From the NCBI GenBank assembly GCA_017617635.1, contig JAFZVW010000057.1, positions 1 to 64,000 of the forward strand: 64,000 nt of DNA, in the 5' to 3' direction. How positions within the stretch are numbered: the stretch's first letter is position 1; the number at the start of each line of letters is the position of its first letter. Below are positions 38,002-47,201 of the stretch, piece by piece. Made by a program: the position numbers and the translations under genes. This stretch comes from Bacteroidaceae bacterium (GTDB taxonomy: Bacteria > Bacteroidota > Bacteroidia > Bacteroidales > Bacteroidaceae). The notes under the pieces are model-generated. The model ran no database searches. It saw nothing but the letters and a program-made list of their open reading frames with translations, and was not told where the DNA came from.

Positions 38002-40977
38002 ATGAAGAAGTATATATTTTCGGCGTTGATGGTTATGGCACTCAACGCAAGCGCACAGGTCGCAAGTATCAGTTTTGAGACACAGGACTTCAAGAATGTA
38101 AGCGTTTATGACAATTGGGCGAACTCACCTTTCCGCAATGGAACGCTTCAGGGCAATGCCAAAGTAGTTGACAATCCCAATACGGAAGTTGATGCTACCC
38201 TGGGCAAGGCTCCAAACGCAACTGCCAAGGTGGTCGCTGTTGAACGCAGCAAATACGGCAGCAACACATTCGGTGTACGAATCGACCTTAACGAACCGTT
38301 CCGTCTGACAAAGTCCCTGCAGTATATCCATATCATGGCCCTTTTGAAGGACAAACCTGTTGCAAGCAGAATGATGGTAATAGGTCTGGGTAAGCGCGTA
38401 GAGGAAGAATGGAGCTGGCAAGACGGTACCGACGAACAGTTCTGGGCATTGTCGAGCGGCAATATTACAGCACAGAATGGCTGGCAAGACGTTGTATGCT
38501 CGTTCAAGGGTTTCAGCTACACCAAGGAAGAAAAACCCAACAACGGTATCGACATCTACTCGCTGGTGATTGTTCCGGACGTAAGTTCCCCCTCTACTGA
38601 TATGCAGAACTGGGCAGCATACTTTGACGAGATTGTCGTTGACAATAATCCCGCTAAGCGTTTCTCAACCGAGAAATACGCAATTTCATTCGACAAGGAT
38701 GCCCTGGTTACACGTACGGACCGACATCTGGACGGCATTGGGCTTACCGAAGCAGGAGGCTCGCTACAGTCTGTTTCAGGCTTGAGCAAGTATTTCTATA
38801 ACGATGTAACCAAGACTACCCTGTTCTCGGCAACAGCCGGCAAGAAGATTACTCCAAAGGTCACTTACACAGGTTCCTATATGTCTGCCTATGTATATAC
38901 CGACTGGGACAGCAACGGTGTATTCGATGCAGAATCCGAGATGATTGCAACAACGGGTACAGGAAATACCGTCGGCAATGCAATGGCGGCATTTACGATT
39001 CCGGCAGCCACACAGCCAGGCTTCTACCGTATGCGCTACAAGGTTGACTGGAACAGCACGGATCCTGCCGGCAATACCAATTCAAACAACCTGATTACCA
39101 GCAATGGCGGTGGCATTACAGATGTTATGCTGGATATTCATGAAGCCGATGTTATTGTAAACCAGTCACAGCTGAACGGCAATATTTACCTGAACGACGG
39201 CAACAACACTGTTCTCAGCGACTATTCACATCCATACGGAACGACAATGTCTGTCAAGATTGTACCTGCAGACGGATTTACACAAAACGGATTTACCCTC
39301 CGCTACGGATATAATGTAGACACGAATGCTCCGCAAACTGACGACAACGGAAATCCCAACTATATCGAGGTTGTCATTCCTGCATCGGCAATCAGTGCCG
39401 ATAATACATACGAGATTCCAGCCGAATACATGCGTGGCGGCAAAGTTATGCTCAATGGTGACATGCAGTCGATAAACGAGTTCACCGTTGTCATTGTCGG
39501 TGCACCCGAAGGACAGGGCTCAGTGACATACGCCGGCAAGACATATACCAATGGTCAGGTGATCGAGGCAAGCCAGTTCTTCAGTGCTGACGATGTCGAG
39601 GTGAATGCCATTGACGGCTATGCTGTCAAGTCCAAGGAACTGACGGACAAGACACTGACCGTGACCTATGCCGAGATCAAGACAGGCAGCAAGATATCAT
39701 CGCTTGACCAGCTTTCAAATACCAAGGCATACTTCATACACTCCACAAACGGAGAAGGCTACCTGTGCTACAACCCCGGCGTTACAACCCAGTATGTAAG
39801 CCTGCGCGGTGTTACAAAGTCAGGTACGGTCGGCAACAGCTCATACAGGGACGAGGTTGATCCGTTCGACAAGGACAACTCATGGCAGATACTTAAGGAC
39901 GGAGAAAAATACTACCTTTACAACGTAGGACAGAAGAAATTTGTCACACGCAGCGGCCGCGACTATCAGTTCACCGACGAGATGACGGCTCTTGACGGCA
40001 TCCGTGACGGCGGCAACAGTGTATTTGCAATCCATGCAGGCGGAGGAATGAGCGAGACTTCACAGTACTATGCCTGCATCGTTATGGGCAATGCCCCACA
40101 GGGCGTTCGTAACTGGACTTACAGTGACCACGGTTCGACACTGTGGATTACCGAAAATCCCAATCTCGAGGTCGAGGATATATTTAACTCATTCCTGAAC
40201 GTAACCTACAACTACTATTTCAACGGTGAGAAGAAGGGCTCTGAGACAATCAGGACAAAGGCAGGAAACTTTTTTCCCGAACCGACAGCACTGCCCGACT
40301 TCACCGCATACACACTACCGACAGAAAACGTTACAGAGGACGTAACCCGGGATATTGATGTAACTGCCGCCACACCATTCACGGCTGCAGCCGATGCAGA
40401 GAACATCACTGCATGGTACAATATCGCAATCAAGAATACAAGCAGTTACTGGACCGTTGGTTCTGGCGGCACGACAATATCAATGACCACAAAACCGGCA
40501 GACGATAACGACAACGGGAAGTGGGCTTTTGTCGGAAATCCGTTTGACGGATACTATATATACAGTGCCGTACAGAAAGATGCCGTTCTTACGTCAGCCA
40601 TTGACGTAAGTTCTAATACAGGAGGAAGCACGTACCCTTTTGTCCAGTTGCTGGCTAACAAGACATCCAGCCAGGTCAACCATTGGGTTATCACCAAGTC
40701 AAGCTATGCCACAGACGGTTTTTTCATGGCTCAGGACGGATACCCAAGCAGCAGACTGAACCTGCGTGACGGTAAGTTGGCATACTGGACAGGCGGTGCC
40801 GATGCAGGTTCGACGATAACGACAGACAAAGTTTCCATTCCCACAGGCATTGCAGATATAGACTGCAACGGCAGTAACGACGTATCAGGTTGTTACGACT
40901 TGAGCGGCCGTAAACAGAAATTATCTCAGGTCAAAGGGATAGTAATCTCTGACGGAAAGAAATATTATAAGGAATAG
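38002..40977 (+). CDS. Secreted multidomain protein with GEVED domain
   Basis: A 991-residue secreted protein of unknown activity. Signal peptide MKKYIFSALMVMALNASA. Residues about 20-215 look like a jelly-roll binding domain (ending MQNWAAYFDEIVVDNN). Residues about 230-380 form a GEVED-like calcium-type domain: AYVYTDWDSNGVFDAESE, then FTIPAATQPGFYRMRYKV and NGGGITDVMLDIHE. Beta-rich repeats follow, and the end GCYDLSGRKQKLSQVKGIVI resembles the C-terminal secretion/sorting tail common in Bacteroidales surface proteins. It follows the fucosidase by 27 bases, which suggests shared glycan handling. Confidence 0.75.
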   Translation: MKKYIFSALMVMALNASAQVASISFETQDFKNVSVYDNWANSPFRNGTLQGNAKVVDNPNTEVDATLGKAPNATAKVVAVERSKYGSNTFGVRIDLNEPFRLTKSLQYIHIMALLKDKPVASRMMVIGLGKRVEEEWSWQDGTDEQFWALSSGNITAQNGWQDVVCSFKGFSYTKEEKPNNGIDIYSLVIVPDVSSPSTDMQNWAAYFDEIVVDNNPAKRFSTEKYAISFDKDALVTRTDRHLDGIGLTEAGGSLQSVSGLSKYFYNDVTKTTLFSATAGKKITPKVTYTGSYMSAYVYTDWDSNGVFDAESEMIATTGTGNTVGNAMAAFTIPAATQPGFYRMRYKVDWNSTDPAGNTNSNNLITSNGGGITDVMLDIHEADVIVNQSQLNGNIYLNDGNNTVLSDYSHPYGTTMSVKIVPADGFTQNGFTLRYGYNVDTNAPQTDDNGNPNYIEVVIPASAISADNTYEIPAEYMRGGKVMLNGDMQSINEFTVVIVGAPEGQGSVTYAGKTYTNGQVIEASQFFSADDVEVNAIDGYAVKSKELTDKTLTVTYAEIKTGSKISSLDQLSNTKAYFIHSTNGEGYLCYNPGVTTQYVSLRGVTKSGTVGNSSYRDEVDPFDKDNSWQILKDGEKYYLYNVGQKKFVTRSGRDYQFTDEMTALDGIRDGGNSVFAIHAGGGMSETSQYYACIVMGNAPQGVRNWTYSDHGSTLWITENPNLEVEDIFNSFLNVTYNYYFNGEKKGSETIRTKAGNFFPEPTALPDFTAYTLPTENVTEDVTRDIDVTAATPFTAAADAENITAWYNIAIKNTSSYWTVGSGGTTISMTTKPADDNDNGKWAFVGNPFDGYYIYSAVQKDAVLTSAIDVSSNTGGSTYPFVQLLANKTSSQVNHWVITKSSYATDGFFMAQDGYPSSRLNLRDGKLAYWTGGADAGSTITTDKVSIPTGIADIDCNGSNDVSGCYDLSGRKQKLSQVKGIVISDGKKYYKE

Positions 40978-41021
40978 ACAAACAGAAGCGAAGACACATT
41001 CGTCCAGACACAAAAAGACAC

Positions 41022-41080
41022 AAAAATCGCGTTTTGCATTACTTTTTTCCAATAAAAGTTGCATAAACGCGATTTTTTTT
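41022..41080 (+). terminator. Terminator after GEVED gene
   Basis: Long inverted repeat: AAAAATCGCGTTT (41022-41034) pairs perfectly with AAACGCGATTTTT (41065-41077). Inner stretches (TGCA and ACTTTT/AAAAGT) extend the stem with bulges, and a T tract ends at 41080. Both strands carry a T run, so it could work in both directions. Confidence 0.85.
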
Positions 41081-41090
41081 ATTACCTTTG
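41059..41090 (+). promoter_or_regulatory. Promoter for gdhA
   Basis: A -7 box TACCTTTG at 41083-41090 with a partial -33 (TTGC at 41059-41062) 20 bases upstream. The -33 lies inside the right arm of the preceding terminator. The leader to the gdhA ATG is about 80 bases. Confidence 0.6.
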
Positions 41091-41177
41091 CATATAATTA
41101 AAGCATTTGGACAGCCAAATAGCCTTGGAGTTGACAAAATGACAATTTAATATTCAAATAATTAACTTCGACCAATT

Positions 41178-42518
41178 ATGGACGCAAAAAAGGTATTAGA
41201 AGATTTGAAAAGACGCTTCCCCAACGAGCCAGAGTATCATCAGGCCGTTGAAGAGGTGCTGGGTACAATTGAAGAAGAGTACAACAAACACCCGGAATTT
41301 GACAAGGTAAATCTGATTGAACGCCTGTGTATTCCCGATCGTGTTTACCAGTTCCGTGTTACATGGATGGACGACAAGGGCCAGATTCAGACAAACATGG
41401 GCTACCGCATTCAGCACAACAACGCCATCGGCCCCTACAAGGGCGGTATCCGTTTCCACAAGTCTGTAAACCTGGGTATCCTGAAGTTCCTTGCCTTCGA
41501 GCAGACCTTCAAGAATTCTTTGACCACGCTGCCAATGGGCGGTGGCAAGGGCGGCTCTGACTTCAGCCCCCGCGGCAAGAGCAACGCCGAGGTTATGCGT
41601 TTCTGCCAGGCATTCATGCTCGAGCTGACACGCCACATCGGTCCCGACACAGACGTTCCTGCAGGTGACATCGGCGTAGGCGGCCGTGAGGTTGGCTACA
41701 TGTTCGGCATGTACAAGAAACTCACCCGTGAGTACAGCGGTGTACTGACAGGCAAGGGTATTGAGTTCGGCGGTTCACTGATTCGTCCCGAGGCTACCGG
41801 TTATGGTACAGTATATTTCCTGCGTGCCATGCTCAAGACCAAGGGTGACAGCGTAGAGGGCAAGAAGGTACTGATTTCAGGTGCCGGTAACGTAGCTCAG
41901 TATGCTGCCGAGAAGGTTCTGCAGCTGGGTGGCAAGGTAATGACCATGTCTGACTCTGACGGCTACATCTACGATCCGGACGGCATCGACCGCGAGAAGC
42001 TTGACTACATCATGGAGCTGAAGAATATCTACCGTGGCCGCATCAAGGAATATGTAGACAAGTATCCTACAGCCAAGTATGTAGGTGACGGTGCCAAGCC
42101 TTGGTTCGAGAAGGCAGACATTGCCCTTCCGTGTGCCACACAGAACGAGCTGAATGAAGAGCAGGCAAAGGCTCTGGTAGCCAATGGCGTCATAGCAGTT
42201 GCCGAAGGTGCCAACATGCCTACTACCCCCGAGGCCATCAAGGTATTCCAGGAAGCAAGAATCCTGTACTCTCCCGGTAAGGCATCCAATGCAGGCGGTG
42301 TTTCAGTATCCGGTCTGGAGATGTCACAGAACTCAGAACGTCTCTCATGGAGTGCCGAGGAAGTTGATGCCAAGCTCCTGTGGATTATGGAGAACATCCA
42401 CGAGAACTGCGTCAAGTACGGCAAGCAGCCGGACGGCTATGTAAACTATGTGAAGGGTGCAAACGTTGCAGGCTTCATGAAAGTTGCAAAGGCTATGATG
42501 GCCCAGGGAATTATGTAA
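41178..42518 (+). CDS. gdhA: NADP-dependent glutamate dehydrogenase
   Basis: Reversible amination of 2-oxoglutarate to glutamate, the main ammonium entry in these gut bacteria. 446 residues, normal for the hexameric bacterial enzyme. PYKGGIRFH and LPMGGGKGGSDFSP carry the substrate-binding and catalytic lysines; DVPAGDIGVGGREVGYMFG and the dinucleotide loop ISGAGNVAQYAAE follow. Coenzyme choice is inferred from similarity to the NADP type, since NPSVS-like SNAGGVSVSG is shared. It has its own promoter and terminator. Confidence 0.96.
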   Translation: MDAKKVLEDLKRRFPNEPEYHQAVEEVLGTIEEEYNKHPEFDKVNLIERLCIPDRVYQFRVTWMDDKGQIQTNMGYRIQHNNAIGPYKGGIRFHKSVNLGILKFLAFEQTFKNSLTTLPMGGGKGGSDFSPRGKSNAEVMRFCQAFMLELTRHIGPDTDVPAGDIGVGGREVGYMFGMYKKLTREYSGVLTGKGIEFGGSLIRPEATGYGTVYFLRAMLKTKGDSVEGKKVLISGAGNVAQYAAEKVLQLGGKVMTMSDSDGYIYDPDGIDREKLDYIMELKNIYRGRIKEYVDKYPTAKYVGDGAKPWFEKADIALPCATQNELNEEQAKALVANGVIAVAEGANMPTTPEAIKVFQEARILYSPGKASNAGGVSVSGLEMSQNSERLSWSAEEVDAKLLWIMENIHENCVKYGKQPDGYVNYVKGANVAGFMKVAKAMMAQGIM

Positions 42519-42551
42519 TATCCGACCTGACTGTCGTTAAGGCTATAAACA

Positions 42552-42595
42552 ATCTCCCCGTTCGATCCTTTTGGAAAGAATGGGGAGATATTTTT
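42552..42595 (+). terminator. Terminator after gdhA
   Basis: Arms ATCTCCCC (42552-42559) and GGGGAGAT (42582-42589) form an 8-bp stem with a 22-base loop, followed by ATTTTTG. It lies between gdhA and the opposing tRNA gene. Confidence 0.8.
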
Positions 42596-42596
42596 G

Positions 42597-42670
42597 TGAC
42601 CCCGGCGGGACTCTAACCCGCGACACTCAGAACCGGAATCTGATGCTCTATACAACTGAGCTACGGGGCC
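42597..42670 (-). tRNA. tRNA-Arg (anticodon CCG)
   Basis: A complete cloverleaf on the minus strand, 74 bases. Acceptor GGCCCCG pairs with CGGGGTC (one G-T pair), D stem GCTC/GAGC, anticodon stem TCAGA/TCTGA around loop TTCCGGT, so the anticodon is CCG and reads CGG. The T arm is GCGGG/CCCGC. Discriminator base is A; CCA is not encoded. The 5' end is only 5 bases after the stop of the dipeptidyl peptidase gene on the same strand. Confidence 0.95.
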
Positions 42671-42675
42671 GGAAT

Positions 42676-44865
42676 TTACATATTGCTCTTAAAGTGGTTT
42701 ATTATCTGGCGGTACAGATGATTACGTGTATTACCGCCAAATATACTGTGATTACGGTTTGTATATATCAACTGACGGAAATCCTTGTCAGCCTGAACCA
42801 AAGCCTCGGTATACTCGGCAACATTACGGAAATGTACATTGTCGTCTGCCAGGCCATGGCAAATAAGCAGACTGCCATGTAACTGAGATGCACGGGTAAT
42901 CGGAGACACATCGTAACCCGACTCATTTTCCTGCGGCGTACGCATATATCGCTCTGTGTAGACAGTATCGTAGTATCGCCATGATGTAGGAGGAGCAATA
43001 GCAATACCACAACGGAACACACCCCTACCCTCAGACATTGACATCAGTGTATTGAAACCGCCAAAGCTCCAGCCCCAGATACCGATCCTGTCCTTATCAA
43101 CGTATGGTTGCTGACCCAGCCAAATGGCAGTCTCGACCTGGTCATGGCTCTCCAGCTGCCCCAGTTTCAGATAAGTCTGCTTTTCAAAGGCTGCACCGCG
43201 TCCGCCTGTACCACGTCCGTCAACTATAACGCTGATAAATCCCTCCTGGGCCATATAACGCTCCAACAATGCCGCAGAGCAGTTTCCTGCATACCACGAG
43301 TCTATGACCATCTGGGAACCCGGACCGCTGTACTGGAACATGATAACAGGATATTTTACTGACGGGTCGAAACCGGCAGGCTTTACCATAATGCCGTTCA
43401 GTTCAACACCGTCGGCAGTCGTGAACTTGAAGAACTCAGGCTTTGCCAGATTCATGCCTCTGACCTTGTCGGCCAAAGACTTGTTGTCCTCAAGCACAGC
43501 CAATGTACGGCTGCCGTTCCTGAGCGAATATACGGGTGGTGTCTCCAGGCTCATGTATGTCAGCATGTAGTACTTGTAGTCCGCGCTGAAGACTGCGCTG
43601 TTCTGTCCCTTCTCAGTTGTCAGACGGGTGACCTTGCCCTTGGCGTCGCACTTGAAAATCGCAGTGCGCATCGGACAGTCGTCTACTGCCTGATAATAGA
43701 ATGCACCAGCTGCCGGATCATATCCATAGAACTCAGTGATGATGTCCTGACCACGGCCCACCTCGCATTTCTGTGTTCCGTTCAGGTCATACATATACAA
43801 ATGAGCATACCCCGAACGCTCGCTCTGGATTACAAATCCACCCGGTACAGTCTTGAACATAGTATATGCAGCCTCGCCCACGTATGGCTTCACCTCATCG
43901 CGAAGAATCATACGGCATTCCGTACTGCGAGGGTTACAGCAATACACTTCCAGACGGTCCTGATGGCGGTTTTGCGTCATGACCAGAAGTTTCTCGGGAT
44001 CATCCGAAAAAGCGATACGCGGGATATATCCGTCAGCATCCAAAGGGAGTTTCAGCTGACGCATCGCACGGCTCTTCAGCTCATAGGTATGAACCGTCAC
44101 CTTGCTGTTTGCTGCACCCGGAACCGGATATTTGTACTCGTAGCTGCCAGGATACAGCGCGTTCTCCTCGATAGCAGGCTTCAGCCCCTTGTACATTGGG
44201 AAGGAGAACATCGGCACCTTGCTCTCATCATAACGGATCCATGCAATCATGGTACCGTCTGCGTTGAAGTCGAAACTGCGGTTTGTAACGAACTCCTCCT
44301 CGTAAACCCAGTCAGGCTTGCCGTTGATGATTTCGTTGAACTTGCCATCCTTCGTTATCTGTGTCTCGGCATTGTTGTAGCGCAAACGTACCAGGAAGAT
44401 ATTTCCCTCACGCACGAATGCCACCATGTTACCGTCACGGCTCCACAATGGACACTCCTGCGGACCTCCGTCACTTAACGCCTCGATACTGCGGTTCTGG
44501 ACATTATATATATAATAGACCGCAGTATGGCTGCGACGATAGACAGGCTGGGTCTGCGTGCGCAACAGGATATCCTTGCCGGTCGGAGACATGATATAGC
44601 CGTCTATCTTCTTCAGCTTTATCTTTCCGGTTGTATTGTCTGCGTCAAACAGGACACTTACCTCCTTGCCTGTCTGGAAACTGCTCAGGACAATACGCTT
44701 GCCATCCTTGATCTGACCATAGTTCTGGCCATCAGCCATAGGTGTTACACCCCATACGCCATTGGCAGAGAAACTGCCGTCCGTAATCGAACGCAGCGTC
44801 AGTGACTGTGCGCTTACAGACAGTGCCGATACCAGCACAAGGATACAAACTGCTATTCTTTTCAT
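42676..44865 (-). CDS. Dipeptidyl peptidase IV (S9B)
   Basis: Secreted serine exopeptidase that removes Xaa-Pro dipeptides. From ATG 44865 it is 729 residues (the ATG at 44868 is equally possible); farther upstream ATGs precede the promoter at 44890-44897 and are rejected. The signal peptide is MKRIAVCILVLVSALSVSA. The propeller holds DWVYEEEF, the glutamate pair that binds the substrate N-terminus. The hydrolase domain has nucleophile Ser in GWSFGGF, Asp in GLADDNVH and His in NRNHSIFGG. It is divergent from the hexosaminidase gene. Confidence 0.94.
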   Translation of the reverse strand: MKRIAVCILVLVSALSVSAQSLTLRSITDGSFSANGVWGVTPMADGQNYGQIKDGKRIVLSSFQTGKEVSVLFDADNTTGKIKLKKIDGYIMSPTGKDILLRTQTQPVYRRSHTAVYYIYNVQNRSIEALSDGGPQECPLWSRDGNMVAFVREGNIFLVRLRYNNAETQITKDGKFNEIINGKPDWVYEEEFVTNRSFDFNADGTMIAWIRYDESKVPMFSFPMYKGLKPAIEENALYPGSYEYKYPVPGAANSKVTVHTYELKSRAMRQLKLPLDADGYIPRIAFSDDPEKLLVMTQNRHQDRLEVYCCNPRSTECRMILRDEVKPYVGEAAYTMFKTVPGGFVIQSERSGYAHLYMYDLNGTQKCEVGRGQDIITEFYGYDPAAGAFYYQAVDDCPMRTAIFKCDAKGKVTRLTTEKGQNSAVFSADYKYYMLTYMSLETPPVYSLRNGSRTLAVLEDNKSLADKVRGMNLAKPEFFKFTTADGVELNGIMVKPAGFDPSVKYPVIMFQYSGPGSQMVIDSWYAGNCSAALLERYMAQEGFISVIVDGRGTGGRGAAFEKQTYLKLGQLESHDQVETAIWLGQQPYVDKDRIGIWGWSFGGFNTLMSMSEGRGVFRCGIAIAPPTSWRYYDTVYTERYMRTPQENESGYDVSPITRASQLHGSLLICHGLADDNVHFRNVAEYTEALVQADKDFRQLIYTNRNHSIFGGNTRNHLYRQIINHFKSNM

Positions 44866-44889
44866 CATCCGTACAGAAATCATCGGCTG

Positions 44890-44897
44890 CAAAGATA
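44890..44897 (-). promoter_or_regulatory. -7 box for dipeptidyl peptidase gene
   Basis: TATCTTTG read on the minus strand, the preferred -7 form, 21 bases before the ATG at 44868. No clear TTTG is found 20 bases upstream. Confidence 0.55.
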
Positions 44898-44950
44898 AGA
44901 AAAAAATACAAATAATACGTAACCGATACAGCATATTTGGATATTTTTAA

Positions 44951-44958
44951 TACCTTTG
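44951..44958 (+). promoter_or_regulatory. -7 box for hexosaminidase gene
   Basis: TACCTTTG on the plus strand in the divergent gap. No -33 TTTG at the usual spacing; a TTTG at 44936-44939 is too close. The leader to 45010 would be about 45 bases. Confidence 0.5.
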
Positions 44959-45009
44959 TATCGTACGAAAAGCGGATAACAAATCACAAATCATATTCAA
45001 ACAACACTT

Positions 45010-46485
45010 ATGAAGAGCAGATTACTTGCGTTTATGGCTGCAGCCACACTGACAGTCAGCAGCATTGCCGGGGTTGACTACAGGGTGGTTCCCCTGCCAC
45101 AAAGCATCAAGATGGACAAGAGCGGAAAACAGCTTCTGTGGAAAACAACCGACCAGCCGAAGACTGTCATCGACCTCAAGAACGACAATCCCGAGGCTTA
45201 CCGCATCGTCGTGGACACCAAGGGCGTCACCATTCACGGAGCCAGTGATGCAGGAGTATTCTACGGTCAGCAGACATTCCTGAAATCCATAGCCCTGGAA
45301 CAGGGAACCGAGATATCCCTGCCATGCGCAGTAATAGAAGGCGCTCCACGCTTCCAGTATCGCGGAGCACACCTGGATGTCGCACGCCACTTCATACCTG
45401 CCGAGTTCATATACACATACATTGACATAATGGCCATGCACGGACTGAACCAGTTCCACTGGCATCTGACCGACGACCAGGGCTGGCGCTTCGAGGTAAA
45501 GAGCATGCCCGAACTGGCAAAGAAAGGGCAGTTCCGTCCCAACACCGTCATCGGCAAGAACTGCGGCGTCTATGACGACAGCCCCGAGCAAGGCTATTAC
45601 ACGCAGGAAGAGATACGACGCATCGTCAAATATGCCGCAGAACGCCACATCAACATCATTCCGGAAATCGACCTGCCCGGACACATGATTGCAGCCCTCA
45701 GCGTCTATCCGCAACTGGGATGCACCGGCGGCCCGTACAGCGTATGGACAAAATGGGGTGTCAGCCCTGACGTGCTGTGTGCAGGCAATCCCGACGTATT
45801 GCCTTTCCTGAAGAAGATTCTGGGCGAACTGTGTGATGTGTTCCCGTCAAAAATCATACACATCGGCGGTGACGAGAGTCCGCGCGACCGCTGGAAGGCA
45901 TGCCCCAAGTGTCAGGCCAGGATGAAGGAGCTGGGACTTACCAAGGAAGCCGAACTCCAGACATATATCAACAAGGAACTGGACAAGTTCCTCACCGAGC
46001 GCGGCCGTACGCTGATGGGATGGGACGAGACACTGGAAGGCGGACTGAGCGAAAACGCAATGGTAATGTCATGGCGTGGCGTAAACGGAGGCATTGCCAG
46101 TGCACGCCAGCATCACCGCGCCGTAATGACTCCCAGCGGATGGTGCTATTTCGACCACTACCAGCTGCAGAACAAGGACCAGCAGCCGTTGGCTATCGGA
46201 GGCTACACACCTGTCAGCAAGGTCTATGCATACGAGCCGGTACCCAAGGAGCTGACTGCCGAGGAGCAGAAGTATATCATAGGCGTCCAGTGCAACGTAT
46301 GGACCGAGTATATCGTAAGCCCCGAGCACATCCAGTACATGCTGCTGCCCCGTCTCACCGCACTGAGCGAGATTCAGTGGCTGGAGCCTGAGAAGAAAGA
46401 CTACGAGGACTTCAAGAAGCGTCTGGCTACAATGCAGAAGATATACGACAAGCTGGGATACAGGTACTGCCGTCGCTACGAGTAG
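45010..46485 (+). CDS. Beta-N-acetylhexosaminidase (GH20)
   Basis: Secreted exoglycosidase releasing terminal GlcNAc or GalNAc. 491 residues with a signal peptide to about residue 20. The GH20b alpha/beta domain covers about 25-115, then the barrel: RGAHLDVARHFIP, FHWHLTDDQGWR, EIDLPGHM and the catalytic pair Asp288-Glu289 in HIGGDESPRDRW. LMGWDETLEGG and QCNVWTEYI are also family segments. Lack of a lipobox suggests a periplasmic enzyme. The ABC ATPase follows after 17 bases. Confidence 0.95.
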   Translation: MKSRLLAFMAAATLTVSSIAGVDYRVVPLPQSIKMDKSGKQLLWKTTDQPKTVIDLKNDNPEAYRIVVDTKGVTIHGASDAGVFYGQQTFLKSIALEQGTEISLPCAVIEGAPRFQYRGAHLDVARHFIPAEFIYTYIDIMAMHGLNQFHWHLTDDQGWRFEVKSMPELAKKGQFRPNTVIGKNCGVYDDSPEQGYYTQEEIRRIVKYAAERHINIIPEIDLPGHMIAALSVYPQLGCTGGPYSVWTKWGVSPDVLCAGNPDVLPFLKKILGELCDVFPSKIIHIGGDESPRDRWKACPKCQARMKELGLTKEAELQTYINKELDKFLTERGRTLMGWDETLEGGLSENAMVMSWRGVNGGIASARQHHRAVMTPSGWCYFDHYQLQNKDQQPLAIGGYTPVSKVYAYEPVPKELTAEEQKYIIGVQCNVWTEYIVSPEHIQYMLLPRLTALSEIQWLEPEKKDYEDFKKRLATMQKIYDKLGYRYCRRYE

Positions 46486-46502
46486 GACTAACGGGATTCA
46501 GA

Positions 46503-47201
46503 ATGAACCTGATATTGGACAATCTTACCACCGGCTACGGACAGAAAAAGGTATCAAGCGGCCTTAATGCAATTTTGCAGGAAGGCCGCCTTACCTGCCT
46601 TTTAGGCCCTAACGGCTCGGGCAAGAGCACGCTGCTGCGCACAATCTCGGGAGCACAGCAGCCCATTGACGGTTCAGTAACCAAAACCGACAGCCGTACA
46701 CTTAGCATCGTGCTTACCAGCCGTATCGACGTTGCACAGCTGCGGGCATGGGACGTTGTCGCAATGGGACGCCATCCGTACACAGGATACTTCGGCAAGC
46801 TCACGCCGCAGGACAATGAAATCATCCTGGAAGCAATGCGCACCACACAGACATTGGCATTCAGGAACCGGAACATGACATCACTCAGCGACGGCGAAGC
46901 ACAAAAGGTAATGATTGCCAAGGCACTGGCACAGCAGACTCCCGTTATCCTGCTTGACGAGCCGTCGGCCTTCCTGGACTTTCCCAGCAAGGTCGGCCTG
47001 ATGCTGATGATGCAGGATCTGGCCCACAATCACGGCAAGACAATACTGCTTTCGACACACGACGTATCACTCGCGCTCAAGACAGCAGACATGCTATGGC
47101 TGATGAATACCGACGGAACCATGCATACCGGCACGGCACAGCAGCTTACCGATACAGGCGACATTGCAAGATTCCTGGGCAACAGCGCACAATATCTATG
47201 A
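46503..47201 (+). CDS. ABC transporter ATPase, FecE/BtuD type
   Basis: Cytoplasmic ATPase of a metal-chelate or cobalamin importer. 232 residues. Walker A GPNGSGKST, an LSDGEAQK variant of the signature motif, Walker B VILLDEPSAFLD, and the switch histidine in STHDVS. Its TGA overlaps the ATG of the permease gene (ATGA), showing translational coupling. Substrate (heme, siderophore or corrinoid) cannot be told from sequence. Confidence 0.9.
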   Translation: MNLILDNLTTGYGQKKVSSGLNAILQEGRLTCLLGPNGSGKSTLLRTISGAQQPIDGSVTKTDSRTLSIVLTSRIDVAQLRAWDVVAMGRHPYTGYFGKLTPQDNEIILEAMRTTQTLAFRNRNMTSLSDGEAQKVMIAKALAQQTPVILLDEPSAFLDFPSKVGLMLMMQDLAHNHGKTILLSTHDVSLALKTADMLWLMNTDGTMHTGTAQQLTDTGDIARFLGNSAQYL

